This document shows, piece after piece, positions 53,527-62,646 of a stretch of DNA of 64,000 nucleotides. This DNA is from Nocardia anocheti (GTDB taxonomy: Bacteria; Actinomycetota; Actinomycetes; Mycobacteriales; Mycobacteriaceae), in contig NZ_JAQQFV010000007.1 in NCBI RefSeq assembly GCF_029675105.1, positions 186,001 through 250,000 of the forward strand. Reading direction: 5' to 3'. Each line of letters starts with the position of its first letter. Position 1 is the first letter of the stretch. The notes below the pieces were generated by a model that searched no databases, was not told the DNA's origin, and worked only from the letters and a program-made list of their open reading frames with translations. The position numbers and the translations under genes were made by a program.

Positions 53527-54780
53527 ATGACCGCCACGGTGCCCGCCCTCGATGTCGCCCGGATCCGGGCCGACTTCCCGATCCTGAACCGCACGGTCCG
53601 GGACGGGAAACCGCTGGTGTACCTGGATTCCGGCGCGACCTCGCAGCGCCCGCTGCAGGTGCTCGACGCCGAACGCGATTTCCTGCTCACCCGCAACTCG
53701 GCGGTGCACCGCGGTGCCCACCAGCTCGCGGAGGAGGCCACCGACTCCTACGAGGACGCGCGCGTGGCCATCGCGCGCTTCGTCGGCGCCGACGCCGGGG
53801 AGATCGTGTTCACCAAGAACGCGACCGAGTCGCTGAACCTGGTGGCCAACGCCTTCGGTGACGACCGGTTCCCGCACAAGGTGGGCCCCGGCGACGAGAT
53901 CGTCATCACCGAGCTCGAGCACCACGCGAATCTCGTGCCGTGGCAGGAACTCGCGCGTCGTACCGGCGCCACGCTCAAGTGGTACGGGATCACCGACGAC
54001 GGCCGCATCGATCTGGACTCGCTCGAGCTCTCGGCCGCGACCAAGGTCGTCGCGTTCACCCACCAGTCGAACGTGACCGGCGCGGTCGCCCCGGTGGCCG
54101 AACTGGTGCGCCGGGCCAAGGACGTCGGCGCGCTGGTCGTGCTCGACGCCTGCCAGTCGGTGCCGCACATGGCGGTGAACTTCCGTGAGCTCGGTGTCGA
54201 CTTCGCCGCGTTCTCGGGACACAAGATGCTCGGACCCATGGGGGTGGGCGGCCTGTACGGCCGTCGCGCGCTGCTCGAGGAGACCCCGCCCTACATCACC
54301 GGCGGGTCGATGATCGAGACCGTCACCATGGAGAAGACCACCTACGCGCCGCCGCCGCAGCGCTTCGAGGCGGGCACGCCGATGACCTCGCAGGTCGTCG
54401 GACTGGCCGCCGCGGTGCGCTACCTGGAAGACCTCGGCATGGACGCGATCGCGGCCCACGAGCACGCGCTCACCGGTGCCGCGCTCGAGGGCCTGCGCGG
54501 CATCGAGGGCGTGCGGATCATCGGGCCCACCGAGAACGTGGATCGCGGTGGCGCGGTGGCGTTCGTGGTCGACGGGATCCACGCCCACGACGTGGGCCAG
54601 ATCCTCGACGACCAGGGTGTGGCCATCCGCGTCGGGCACCACTGCGCCTGGCCGCTGCACCGGCGCTTCGGCGTCGCGGCGACCGCGCGGGCCTCCTTCG
54701 CCGTGTACAACACCCTCGACGAGGTCGACGCGCTGGTCCAGGCCGTGCGGAAGGCTCAGAGCTTCTTCGGAGTTGCATAA
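53527..54780 (+). CDS. sufS: Cysteine desulfurase SufS (type II)
   Basis: PLP enzyme releasing sulphur from L-cysteine to SufU. 417 residues: YLDSGATSQRPLQVLDAER, NSAVHRGAHQLAEEAT, the PLP-binding lysine in FAAFSGHKMLGPMGVGGLYG and the persulfide cysteine in RVGHHCAWPLHRRFGV. One base separates it from sufC, and sufU starts 3 nt after it. Confidence 0.97.
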   Translation: MTATVPALDVARIRADFPILNRTVRDGKPLVYLDSGATSQRPLQVLDAERDFLLTRNSAVHRGAHQLAEEATDSYEDARVAIARFVGADAGEIVFTKNATESLNLVANAFGDDRFPHKVGPGDEIVITELEHHANLVPWQELARRTGATLKWYGITDDGRIDLDSLELSAATKVVAFTHQSNVTGAVAPVAELVRRAKDVGALVVLDACQSVPHMAVNFRELGVDFAAFSGHKMLGPMGVGGLYGRRALLEETPPYITGGSMIETVTMEKTTYAPPPQRFEAGTPMTSQVVGLAAAVRYLEDLGMDAIAAHEHALTGAALEGLRGIEGVRIIGPTENVDRGGAVAFVVDGIHAHDVGQILDDQGVAIRVGHHCAWPLHRRFGVAATARASFAVYNTLDEVDALVQAVRKAQSFFGVA

Positions 54781-54783
54781 GTC

Positions 54784-55260
54784 ATGCGCATGGAGCAGAT
54801 GTACCAGGAAGTCATCCTGGACCACTACAAACACCCGCACCACCGCGGGCTGCGGGAGCCGTTCGGTGCCGAAGTGCACCACGTGAACCCCACCTGCGGT
54901 GACGAGGTGACCCTGCGCGTGCACCTCGACGACGCGGGCGAGGTCGCCGACGTCTCCTACGACGGCCAGGGCTGCTCGATCAGCCAGGCCGCCACCTCGA
55001 TCCTCACCGATCAGGTGATCGGTCTGCCGGTGCAGCAGGCGCTGAAGGTGGTCGACTCCTACAGTGAGATGATCTCCAGCCGCGGCACCGTCGAGGGCGA
55101 CGAGGACGTGATCGGCGACGGCATCGCGCTCGCGGGCGTCGCCAAGTACCCGGCGCGCGTGAAGTGCGCACTGCTGGGGTGGATGGCGTTCAAGGACGCC
55201 GTCGTGCAGATCGCCTCGGCCGAAGAAGCCAAGCCCGCCATGGGAAATGGGGAAGCGTGA
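54784..55260 (+). CDS. sufU: Sulphur acceptor protein SufU
   Basis: Zinc-containing sulphurtransferase partner of SufS. 158 residues; ligands and acceptor cysteine are in HHVNPTCGDEVTLRV, YDGQGCSISQAATSIL and PARVKCALLGWMAFKDAV. The usual SufU insertion relative to IscU is present (residues 88-110, EGDEDVIGDG). ATG 54784; its stop shares a base with the sufT start. Confidence 0.96.
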   Translation: MRMEQMYQEVILDHYKHPHHRGLREPFGAEVHHVNPTCGDEVTLRVHLDDAGEVADVSYDGQGCSISQAATSILTDQVIGLPVQQALKVVDSYSEMISSRGTVEGDEDVIGDGIALAGVAKYPARVKCALLGWMAFKDAVVQIASAEEAKPAMGNGEA

Positions 55261-55643
55261 TGAGTGAGACACCCGCCACCGAGACCGCCGAAGCCGCCGC
55301 GCCCGAGGTGGAGCTGACCCCCGAGCAGGTCCAGCACCTCGAGGACCTCGAGGAGGCCATGCGCGATGTGGTCGACCCCGAACTCGGCATCAATGTCGTC
55401 GACCTCGGGCTGGTCTACGGCATGTCCGTGGACGCGGAGAACATCGCCACCCTCGACATGACGCTCACCTCGGCGGCCTGTCCGCTGACCGACGTCATCG
55501 AGGACCAGTCCCGCAACGCGCTGGTGCGCAGCGGCCTGGTCGAGGACCTGAAGATCAACTGGGTCTGGATGCCCCCGTGGGGTCCGGACAAGATCACCGA
55601 GGACGGTCGCGAACAGCTGCGCGCCCTCGGCTTCACCGTCTAG
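55260..55643 (+). CDS. sufT: MIP18-family metal-sulphur cluster assembly factor SufT
   Basis: Small DUF59/MIP18 protein that helps load or maintain Fe-S clusters. 127 residues with EEAMRDVVDPELGINVVDLG, the conserved cysteine in TLTSAACPLTDVIEDQ and the C-terminal WMPPWGPDKITEDGREQL. ATG 55260 is used; a GTG immediately before it is less likely. Last gene of the suf operon, with a strong hairpin after it. Confidence 0.95.
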   Translation: MSETPATETAEAAAPEVELTPEQVQHLEDLEEAMRDVVDPELGINVVDLGLVYGMSVDAENIATLDMTLTSAACPLTDVIEDQSRNALVRSGLVEDLKINWVWMPPWGPDKITEDGREQLRALGFTV

Positions 55644-55656
55644 TACCGCGCTTTTT

Positions 55657-55692
55657 CGCAGGCCCGGACCCCGCTGTGGGTCCGGGCCTGCG
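55657..55692 (+). terminator. Terminator of the suf operon
   Basis: CGCAGGCCCGGACCC (55657-55671) pairs with GGGTCCGGGCCTGCG (55678-55692), a perfect 15-bp stem with 6-nt loop. The T-run (55652-55656) lies upstream of the stem instead of downstream, so it would favour termination from the opposite strand; in high-GC genomes the stem alone is often sufficient. Confidence 0.85.
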
Positions 55693-55833
55693 TTGCGTTG
55701 TCGGGCGGCACCGGTGGTGATGCGACGCCGAACCCGGTGTGATTCATGCCATTTCCGTGTGCGCGGGGAGGATGTCGGTGATCAAATGAGCGGTTCCGGA
55801 TTCCCGGAATTGTTCGATGAGGAGAGTTTACGA

Positions 55834-56265
55834 ATGAGTTTCATGGGTAAGGCCGGTCTCGCGGTGGCGGCGCTCGGCCTTGCGGCCGGATCGGTTCTCG
55901 GGGTCGGTTCGGCGAACGCGGTGCCGCTGGATCAGTGGGGCGCGCTGGCGCTGGACGCGGATTGGACCAACTTCGGTCGCTCCGTCAACTTCCCCACCCG
56001 CGAAGAGGCCGAGGCCGCCGCGCTGGAGCAGTGCGCCGCGGACGGCTGCGCCATCGAGGTCACGTGGGTGAACGGCTGCCTGGCCCTGGTGGAGAACGAG
56101 GACTACGTCGCCTGGGGCAAGGGTGCCGACCGCGCCGAGGCCGAGCGCCAGGCCTACCTCGCGCTGACCGAGGGCACGCCGCAGAACCTGCTCGTCAATG
56201 TCGGCTCGTCGCAGCTGGCCGGTGGCAGCGTGATCGAAACGCTCTGCACCGTCAACGCGAGCTGA
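55834..56265 (+). CDS. Secreted DUF4189 protein, paralogue 1
   Basis: A 143-residue exported protein. Signal peptide MSFMGKAGLAVAALGLAAGS followed by VLGVGSANA, cleaved before VPLDQW. The mature domain has the DUF4189 pattern: WGALALDADW, then REEAEAAALEQCAADGC, WVNGCLALVEN, and a WGKGADRAEAERQAYLAL segment; four cysteines probably pair. DUF4189 proteins are small, secreted and of unknown function. ATG 55834 after GAGGAGAG. First of two tandem copies. Confidence 0.85.
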   Translation: MSFMGKAGLAVAALGLAAGSVLGVGSANAVPLDQWGALALDADWTNFGRSVNFPTREEAEAAALEQCAADGCAIEVTWVNGCLALVENEDYVAWGKGADRAEAERQAYLALTEGTPQNLLVNVGSSQLAGGSVIETLCTVNAS

Positions 56266-56350
56266 CCACCCCGGCAATGGGGTCTGGTTCCGGTGTGGAT
56301 CCGGACCTACTGTGTCGGGGCATCACCCATGTCCAGAGGAGATCTTTCGA

Positions 56351-56779
56351 ATGAGTTTCATGGGTAAGGCCGGACTAGCCCTGGTGGCGGTCGGCCTTGC
56401 GGCCGGATCGGTGCTCGGTGCCGGTTCGGCGAGCGCCGCGGGTGACCAGTGGGCCTCGGTCGCGCTCAGCGACAACGAGGCCGTCTACGGCGTCAGCGTG
56501 AACGAGGGCAGCCCCGACGCCGCCATCGCCGCGGCGATCGCCAACTGCCACCTGGCCGACTGCAACGAGGTCATGACCTGGGCCAACGGCTGTGGCGTGC
56601 TGGTCCAGAGCAACCAGGGCGTGGCCTGGGCGTCCGGTCCGACCCGGGCCGAGGCCGAGCGCACGGCCTACGAGACGCTGAGCGAGCTGACCCCGACCGC
56701 CGTGCTGGCCAACACTGGTTCGGCGAACCTGAGCGGCGCGCACGTCATCGACGCGATCTGCACCGCCAACGCACGCTGA
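56351..56779 (+). CDS. Secreted DUF4189 protein, paralogue 2
   Basis: A 142-residue exported protein. Signal peptide starts MSFMGKAGLALVAVGLAAGS, ten residues identical to its neighbour, and ends in ASA. Mature part: WASVALSDNEAVYGVSVNEG, NCHLADCNEVMTWANGCGVL and GPTRAEAERTAYETLSELT, four cysteines. The DNA from the ATG through GTAAGGCCGG is repeated almost base for base from paralogue 1, so the pair arose by tandem duplication with the mature domains diverging afterwards. GAGGAG at 56336-56341. Confidence 0.85.
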   Translation: MSFMGKAGLALVAVGLAAGSVLGAGSASAAGDQWASVALSDNEAVYGVSVNEGSPDAAIAAAIANCHLADCNEVMTWANGCGVLVQSNQGVAWASGPTRAEAERTAYETLSELTPTAVLANTGSANLSGAHVIDAICTANAR

Positions 56780-56796
56780 CCGAGGCACTGTGAGTG

Positions 56797-56826
56797 GGCC
56801 CGGATCCGCAGGGATCCGGGCCTTTT
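56797..56826 (+). terminator. Intrinsic terminator after the DUF4189 pair
   Basis: GGCCCGGATCC (56797-56807), loop GCAG, GGATCCGGGCC (56812-56822), then TTTT (56823-56826): perfect 11-bp stem. Lies between convergent DUF4189 and TetR genes. Confidence 0.92.
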
Positions 56827-56832
56827 CGCGGT

Positions 56833-57462
56833 CTACGGAGCCTGGTTGTCCACCACCGAGGCGATCCAGATGCCGATCATGTCCGCGGTGGAATCGATGA
56901 CGACCTCGCGGTCGAGCCCCTCGTCCTCCATGCCGACCGAGCGCAGCGCGGTGGCGAAACCCGCGTTGAGCAGGATGAACGCCATGGTGTCGATGTCGAT
57001 GCCGCGGGTGGGCCCGAGCATCTGGATCAGATACAGCTTGATGATCATGCGCAGGCGCGGCTCGAACTCGGGGATACCGCTGCCGTAGAACTGCAGATCG
57101 GCGACCAGCGCGCGCACCAGGGGGCCGTTGGCGACCAGGATCTCGACCGCGATCCGGATCACCTCGGCGACGGCGTCGCGCGGGGTCTTGTCGGCCGAGT
57201 TCACCAGCAGCCTGCCGTAACGCTCCTCGACCTGGAGGAACAGGCTGTCGGTGAGCTCCTTGACGATCTCCTCGCGGTCACTGAAATAGCGGTACAGCGT
57301 GCCGACGCTCAGCCCCGCCTCGGCGGCGATCTTGTTGGTCGAGGTATTGGTGATACCTCGGGTTCCGAAAAGCTGAGCGGATACTTCGAGAATGTGGCTT
57401 CGTGTCTCCTTCGCCCGATCCTGTTTCGGGCGTTTGCGCTGCTTATCGGCTTGCGGTGGCAT
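56833..57462 (-). CDS. TetR-family transcriptional regulator
   Basis: 209-residue regulator with helix-turn-helix ILEVSAQLFGTRGITNTSTN then KIAAEAGLSVGTLYRYFSDR (about residues 23-65) and a helical ligand domain with EILVANGPLVRALVADLQFY. ATG 57462 chosen because GAGGT sits 6 nt upstream; a GTG six codons further out is possible. Divergent from the PucR-type regulator, 157 bp between starts. Target unknown. Confidence 0.9.
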   Translation of the reverse strand: MPPQADKQRKRPKQDRAKETRSHILEVSAQLFGTRGITNTSTNKIAAEAGLSVGTLYRYFSDREEIVKELTDSLFLQVEERYGRLLVNSADKTPRDAVAEVIRIAVEILVANGPLVRALVADLQFYGSGIPEFEPRLRMIIKLYLIQMLGPTRGIDIDTMAFILLNAGFATALRSVGMEDEGLDREVVIDSTADMIGIWIASVVDNQAP

Positions 57463-57619
57463 CTGTTGACCTCGGTGCAAAGAGGAGTAGAAGGTGAGCG
57501 GTCACTCATCCTAGAGTCATGATCACGAAGAAACCGCAGTGTAGGCCATCACATCGGGCCCCGCTACGGAGGAGAACCACCGCCGGTGTCGCCGGTCCGG
57601 TGTGAAGGAGGAGTCGACG

Positions 57620-58909
57620 ATGACGATCTCACGGAACGGAGCCACCCTGTGGCAGCCCCTGCGCGATGTCCGGACGATGACACCCCGGTTGGTCGGTCAT
57701 TTCGTCGACACCGTGGCGACCTGCCGGACCCTGCCCGGCGACGCCATCGCCGGTGACGTCACCGCGATCACGCGGATGTGCCTCGAGCTGGTCAGCGGGT
57801 TGCTCGACGGCCGCGACGAGGTCGAGAAGTTGAACCGGCTGGCCGTGGCGGCCGGGGGATGGGCGCGCGAGGGCGTGCCGATCGACACCATCCTGCACGC
57901 CTTCCACGAGGGCTTCCAGCTCGCCTTCGACGCGGTGTTCGAAGACGCCGCGGCCTCCGACCCGTCCAGCCTGATCGACGGATTCCGCCGGGCGACAGCC
58001 ATTTCCGACCAGCTGTGCACGACGGTGACCCGCGCCTACATCCGCGAGCACCGCGACATCGCCGGTGAGCACCACACCGCGGTGCACACGCTGACCTCGG
58101 CGCTGCTGGCCGGGCAGCCGACGTTGACCATGGCCCGCGAGTGCGGGATCGCGGTCGCCGAGGCGTATTCGGTGCTGGCGCTGTCGATCCGGGAGCATCC
58201 CGACGAGCACGACCCGCGACTCAACGGCGCGGTGGTGGCCCGGCGCAAGCTGCGTCGGGTGCAGGCCGAGCTGGCGCATCGCTGCGGTGAGCAGGTGCTC
58301 TCGCTGCTGTCGGTCGACGGCGGCACCCTGCTGATTCCCGCCGAGTTGGTCGCCGAGGAGCGGCTCGACGCGCTGATCGAGGCCCTGTCCAGGGCAGCGA
58401 GGGTGGATGTGATGGCGGCGCTGGTGCCCGCGAGCACCCTCGAGATCCCCTCGGCCGCGCAGCGCGCGCACGAACTGCTCGACATGGTGGAGCGGCTGGA
58501 CTGCCCGCCCGCGCTCTACCGCTTCGGTGATCTGGCGCTCGAGTACCAGCTCACCCGGCCGGGTCCGGGTCGCGCCCGGCTCGGGGAACTGCTGGCGCCG
58601 TTGGAGAGTCACCCGGAGCTCTACGAGACGCTGCGGGTGCACATCGCCAACAACATGAACCGTCAGCGCACCGCCCGGTTGCTGCACATCCACACCAATA
58701 CCGTCGACTACCGCCTGCGTCGGGTGGCGCAGCTGACCGGCCTGGATCCGACCCACGCCTCGGGGCTGTGGCAGTTGCGTTCGGCGATGATCGCGCGCAG
58801 CTTCCACACCGGGCCCTCGGTTGTGGCCGATCCCAGCGGAACGCGCCGACCTCGGTCGGATGCCCAGAGGTGCCCCGCTCCGGGGCTCGGCGGCGTGCGC
58901 TCGGCCTAG
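57620..58909 (+). CDS. PucR/CdaR-type helix-turn-helix regulator
   Basis: A 429-residue regulator: N-terminal helical region (VGHFVDTVATCRTLPGDAI), a GGDEF-like central fold (EQVLSLLSVDGGTLLIPAEL), and a C-terminal PucR helix-turn-helix with LRVHIANNMNRQRTARLLHI followed by HTNTVDYRLRRVAQLTGLDP. The last 45 residues are a basic, disordered tail. ATG 57620 is chosen because GAAGGAGGAG precedes it. Members of this family regulate purine, sugar-acid or secondary metabolism; the antigen-85-like esterase starts 28 bp downstream and may be co-transcribed. Confidence 0.86.
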   Translation: MTISRNGATLWQPLRDVRTMTPRLVGHFVDTVATCRTLPGDAIAGDVTAITRMCLELVSGLLDGRDEVEKLNRLAVAAGGWAREGVPIDTILHAFHEGFQLAFDAVFEDAAASDPSSLIDGFRRATAISDQLCTTVTRAYIREHRDIAGEHHTAVHTLTSALLAGQPTLTMARECGIAVAEAYSVLALSIREHPDEHDPRLNGAVVARRKLRRVQAELAHRCGEQVLSLLSVDGGTLLIPAELVAEERLDALIEALSRAARVDVMAALVPASTLEIPSAAQRAHELLDMVERLDCPPALYRFGDLALEYQLTRPGPGRARLGELLAPLESHPELYETLRVHIANNMNRQRTARLLHIHTNTVDYRLRRVAQLTGLDPTHASGLWQLRSAMIARSFHTGPSVVADPSGTRRPRSDAQRCPAPGLGGVRSA

Positions 58910-58937
58910 ATTCGGCGCCACCGGAAGGAGGTGGCCG

Positions 58938-60005
58938 ATGTCGAGGGCGATGACGCGCTGGATCGTGGCGGTGGTGCTGGCACTGGCCGGTCTGCCGGTC
59001 GCGGTCGCGGCGCAGGCGACCCCGGAGACGGTGGCGGCCAGGGCCCTCGCGGCGGCGCTGCCCGCACCGGACGGGTCGCGCGCGATCGCGGCGGTGGCGA
59101 CCGGTCCCGGTCGGGTGATCGAGCTGACGGTGTTCTCCGCGGCGATGGGCCGCCCGATCACCGTGGCCGTGCTGCCCGCCGCCGATCCCGACGCGCCCGC
59201 CGGTGCGCTGTATCTGCTCAACGGCGTCGACGGGGGCGCCGAGACCGCCGACTGGCGCGCGGGCGGCAACTGGTTCACCCGCACCGATGTCCTCGAATTT
59301 CTCGACGGCGCCCAGGCGACCGTGGTGATGCCGGTCGGTGGCGGCGGCACCTTCTACGCCGACTGGCGGGCCGAGGATCCGGCGCTGGGTACCCAGCGCT
59401 GGCTGACCTTCCTGACCGCCGAACTGCCCCCGATCGTCGACTCCGCCTTCCACGGCACCGGCCGCGACGCGGTGGCCGGGGTGTCGATGGCGAGTTCGGC
59501 GGTGTTCCGGATGGCGCAGGAACTGCCGGGACGCTTCCGCGCGATCGGCTCCTTCAGCGGTTGTGTGCGCACCAGCGATCCGGCGGGGCAGGCCATCGTG
59601 TCGGCCATCGTGACCGCGCGCCACGGTGATCCGGCGAATCTGTGGGGCGCGCCCGGCGACCCCGCCTGGGCCGCCAATGATCCCTACCTGCACGCCGAAC
59701 GCCTGCGCGGCGTCGACCTCTACGTGAGCAGCGGCAACGGCCTACCCGGCCCCCTCGACACCCTCGACGGCCCCCGCATCGGCGGCGACCCGATGAAACT
59801 GGCCGACCAACTCCTCGTCGGCGGCGTCCTCGACGGCATCACCGCCCAGTGCACCCACCAACTCCACACCCGCCTCACCGACCTCGCCATTCCCGCCACC
59901 TTCGACTTCCGCCCCGCGGGCACCCACTCCTGGGGCTACTGGCAACAGGACCTGCACACCTTCTGGACCAGGGCAGCCGAACAAGGCCTGTTCACCGCTG
60001 GGTGA
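58938..60005 (+). CDS. Secreted antigen-85-like esterase / mycolyltransferase family
   Basis: A 355-residue alpha/beta hydrolase. Signal peptide MSRAMTRWIVAVVLALAGL with a VAAQA cleavage region near residue 26. The nucleophile elbow is GVSMASS (Ser183); the C-terminal histidine motif is PAGTHSWGYWQQDLHTFW, as in the Ag85/Fbp group, which transfers mycolates to trehalose and arabinogalactan. LYLLNGVDGGAETADWRAGG and VMPVGGGGTFYADW are also group-typical. Whether it is a true mycolyltransferase or a lipid esterase is unclear. GAAGGAGG precedes ATG 58938. Confidence 0.85.
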   Translation: MSRAMTRWIVAVVLALAGLPVAVAAQATPETVAARALAAALPAPDGSRAIAAVATGPGRVIELTVFSAAMGRPITVAVLPAADPDAPAGALYLLNGVDGGAETADWRAGGNWFTRTDVLEFLDGAQATVVMPVGGGGTFYADWRAEDPALGTQRWLTFLTAELPPIVDSAFHGTGRDAVAGVSMASSAVFRMAQELPGRFRAIGSFSGCVRTSDPAGQAIVSAIVTARHGDPANLWGAPGDPAWAANDPYLHAERLRGVDLYVSSGNGLPGPLDTLDGPRIGGDPMKLADQLLVGGVLDGITAQCTHQLHTRLTDLAIPATFDFRPAGTHSWGYWQQDLHTFWTRAAEQGLFTAG

Positions 60006-60077
60006 CAGCGTCTCCCGGTGGGTGGCGGGATCGTCTACGTAGGCTGGGTTTTCACGGAGTCGTCGACAGGGGGCACG

Positions 60078-61766
60078 GTGAACGACTATGGCAGCTTCGC
60101 TACCCAACCGCTTCCGGTGCGGCACAGCACCCGGCGTGCGGGTCCGCCGGTGACGCTGAAAGGCGTACGTGGACACGGGAAAACAGGCAGCTCCGGCCTG
60201 GTCCGATCCGGCGGCCGGGTCGCGTTCGCGGGCGTGATCAGCCGCGTGACCGGCTTCGCGCGCACTCTCGTGGTGGCGGCGGTCCTGGGAACCGCCGCGG
60301 TGGGTGACGCCTACAACGGTGCCAACAATCTGCCGAACATGATCTACGAACTGCTGCTGGGGACCGTGCTGGCCAGCGTGGTCGTTCCGGTGCTGACCAG
60401 GGCGCGGGGACGAGGACGGAAGCGGTCGCGCGAGTTCACCCAGCGCCTCCTGGTCGCGACGGTGCTCGCGTTGAGTGCGGTCACGGTCCTGGCGGTGGTG
60501 TGCGCGCCGTGGATCGTGCGCGGATTCGTCGCCGAGGGTGAGCAGCGGCGTCTGGCGACGTGGCTGGCGTATCTGCTGCTGCCCCAGATCTTCTTCTACG
60601 GCATCACCGTGGTGGTGGGCGCGGTGCTCAACGTGCGCGACAGTTTCGCGGCCGCGGCGTGGGCGCCGGTGGTGAACAACGTGATCGTGCTGGTCACGTG
60701 CGCGGTGTTCGTCGCGCTTCCGGGCCCGGTCACGCTCACTCCCGCGTCCATGACCACCGCGCAGATCCTGACTCTCGGCATCGGCACGACCGCCGGAATC
60801 GCCGGACAGGCGGCCTGGGTCATGGTGGCGCTGCGCCGGGACGGTTTCACCTGGACGTGGCGGACACGGCCCGTGCCCTACACCTGGCGTCCGGTGCGAG
60901 CCGGTCTGCCGATGCTGGGCTGGTTGCTGGTCTACGCGGCGATCAGCCAGGTCGGCGTCGCGATCACGATGCGCATCGCCTTCGACCACGGCGGGGTGTC
61001 GGTCTACACCTACGCCGAGCTGCTGTTCCAGGTCCCGTACGGCATTCTGGCGGCCTCGGTGCTGACCGTGTTGATGCCGCGTATCTCCCGGGCCGCCGCG
61101 TCGGGCGACCGGGACGCGGTCGTGGCCGATCTCGCGCGCGGTGCCCGGTATCTGTCCGTGGCGCTGATCCCGGTGACGATGGCCATGGGTCTACTCGGCC
61201 CGGCGTTCACGGCGCTGGTCTTCACCGGCCGCGTCGACGTCGAGTCCGCCGCGCTGATCGGCACCGCGGTGGCGTGTTCGGCGTTCGGGCTGGCGCCCTT
61301 CGCGCTGGTGATGCTGCAGATGCGGGTGTTCTACGCCTACAACGACACCCGTACGCCGGCAATGCTCAACCTCGTCATGGTCACGGTGAAGGTAGGCACT
61401 CTCGTGCTGGCCGCCACCGTGCTCGGGGATCGCGCCGTGATCGTCATGCTCGGCGTGGCCGGATCGCTGGCCTATGTGGCCGGTGCCGTAGCCGGTCACG
61501 TGACGCTGCGGCGCGGGCACGGCCCGCTCGGGTTCTCCACCGTCGCGGTCACCGTCGGCCGGGTCGCCGCGGCCACCGTGCCGGCCGGAGTCGCGGGGCT
61601 CGGCGCCCTCGTCGCGGCTCGTCTCACGATCACCGCGCCCGCGATCGAACAGCTCGTCGCCCCCGCGGCCGGGGCCGCCGCGGCGGCGCTGGTGTTCGCG
61701 TTGGCGGCCTACGCCATCGGTATTCCGGAGCTTCGTGCGGTGCGAGCGGTATTGCGTGCGGTCTGA
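60078..61766 (+). CDS. murJ: MurJ/MviN-like lipid flippase
   Basis: A 562-residue membrane protein of the MOP superfamily with about 14 helices. N-terminal basic segment, then VRSGGRVAFAGVISRVTGFA, VGDAYNGANNLPNMIYELLL and GTVLASVVVPVLTRARGRG, the family start; VYTYAELLFQVPYGILAASV, LTVLMPRISRAAASGDRDAV and VFYAYNDTRTPAMLNLVMV are also typical. Likely flips lipid-linked precursors, lipid II by homology, although secondary copies exist in actinobacteria and this one lacks the long C-terminal pseudokinase of the main mycobacterial MurJ. GTG 60078 after AGGGGG chosen. Confidence 0.82.
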   Translation: MNDYGSFATQPLPVRHSTRRAGPPVTLKGVRGHGKTGSSGLVRSGGRVAFAGVISRVTGFARTLVVAAVLGTAAVGDAYNGANNLPNMIYELLLGTVLASVVVPVLTRARGRGRKRSREFTQRLLVATVLALSAVTVLAVVCAPWIVRGFVAEGEQRRLATWLAYLLLPQIFFYGITVVVGAVLNVRDSFAAAAWAPVVNNVIVLVTCAVFVALPGPVTLTPASMTTAQILTLGIGTTAGIAGQAAWVMVALRRDGFTWTWRTRPVPYTWRPVRAGLPMLGWLLVYAAISQVGVAITMRIAFDHGGVSVYTYAELLFQVPYGILAASVLTVLMPRISRAAASGDRDAVVADLARGARYLSVALIPVTMAMGLLGPAFTALVFTGRVDVESAALIGTAVACSAFGLAPFALVMLQMRVFYAYNDTRTPAMLNLVMVTVKVGTLVLAATVLGDRAVIVMLGVAGSLAYVAGAVAGHVTLRRGHGPLGFSTVAVTVGRVAAATVPAGVAGLGALVAARLTITAPAIEQLVAPAAGAAAAALVFALAAYAIGIPELRAVRAVLRAV

Positions 61767-61828
61767 ATTCGCTGGTGGATGTCGCCGATTCGTTGTATGG
61801 TCCCTTTGACCAAAACGGAGGAGGGGAT

Positions 61829-62386
61829 ATGGCGATCGAGTCTGTCGGGGAGTTGTGCCGGGCGATCGAGGATGGGGCTCGGCCGAAGTATCTGGCGTTC
61901 TGGGGACATCGGGCGCAGCGGGACGGGGGGATCGGGGCGGGGTGTTTGAGTCAGTGGTGGGCCGCGCCGTTCGTGGTGGAGGGAGTGGAGTTCGCTACGG
62001 CGGAGCACTACATGATGTGGCGTAAAGCGGTGTTGTTCGGAGATTCGGTGACGGCGGATCGTGTTCTGAAGGTGGCGCATCCGGCGGAGGCGAAGAAGTT
62101 GGGGCGGGAGGTTTCTGGGTTCGACGAGGCGCAGTGGGAGCGCGCGCGGTTCGGGATCGTGGTGGCGGGGAGTGTGGCGAAGTTCGGTGGAAACGAGGGA
62201 CTGCGGGAGTTCCTGGTGGGGACAGGGGAACGGGTGCTGGTGGAAGCCAGTCCACGGGATCGGATCTGGGGGATCGGGATGGCGGCCGGGGATCCGGGGG
62301 TGACGGATCCGGCGTCGTGGCGGGGGCTGAATCTGCTCGGGTTCGCCTTGATGCGGGCGAGGCAGGAGCTGGCGGGGCGGGGGTGA
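61829..62386 (+). CDS. NADAR-family (YbiA-like) protein
   Basis: A 185-residue protein of the NADAR/YbiA group, N-glycosidases acting on riboflavin-pathway intermediates or ADP-ribosylated substrates. Motifs: YLAFWGHR, CLSQWWAAPFVVEG, the conserved glutamate in FATAEHYMMWRKAVLFGD, ARFGIVVAGSVAKFG and RIWGIGM. Good ribosome site GGAGGAGGGG before ATG 61829. Third-position G content is noticeably higher than in neighbours. No partner toxin, ART or phage gene adjoins it. Confidence 0.85.
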   Translation: MAIESVGELCRAIEDGARPKYLAFWGHRAQRDGGIGAGCLSQWWAAPFVVEGVEFATAEHYMMWRKAVLFGDSVTADRVLKVAHPAEAKKLGREVSGFDEAQWERARFGIVVAGSVAKFGGNEGLREFLVGTGERVLVEASPRDRIWGIGMAAGDPGVTDPASWRGLNLLGFALMRARQELAGRG

Positions 62387-62646
62387 ACGCCGGTGCGGGA
62401 TCACGGTTTCGGCGGCGCGAAACCTGTCGGTGCGGATTGCTAGTCTGTGGCGGACGCACAGTTCGGGAGGAATCGGGCGTCGACAGTACGAAATCCACTG
62501 GTGCCCGGGACGAGTCCGGGTGACGCGGATTTCGCCGGACGGTCACCGCTCGATACGGGAACGCTATTTCCCGTGGTAGCCGGTGGCGGTTCATGATGGG
62601 TCCGGCTTCGACCGCGAAGCCGACATTTCGATGGGGAGATTCTCTG

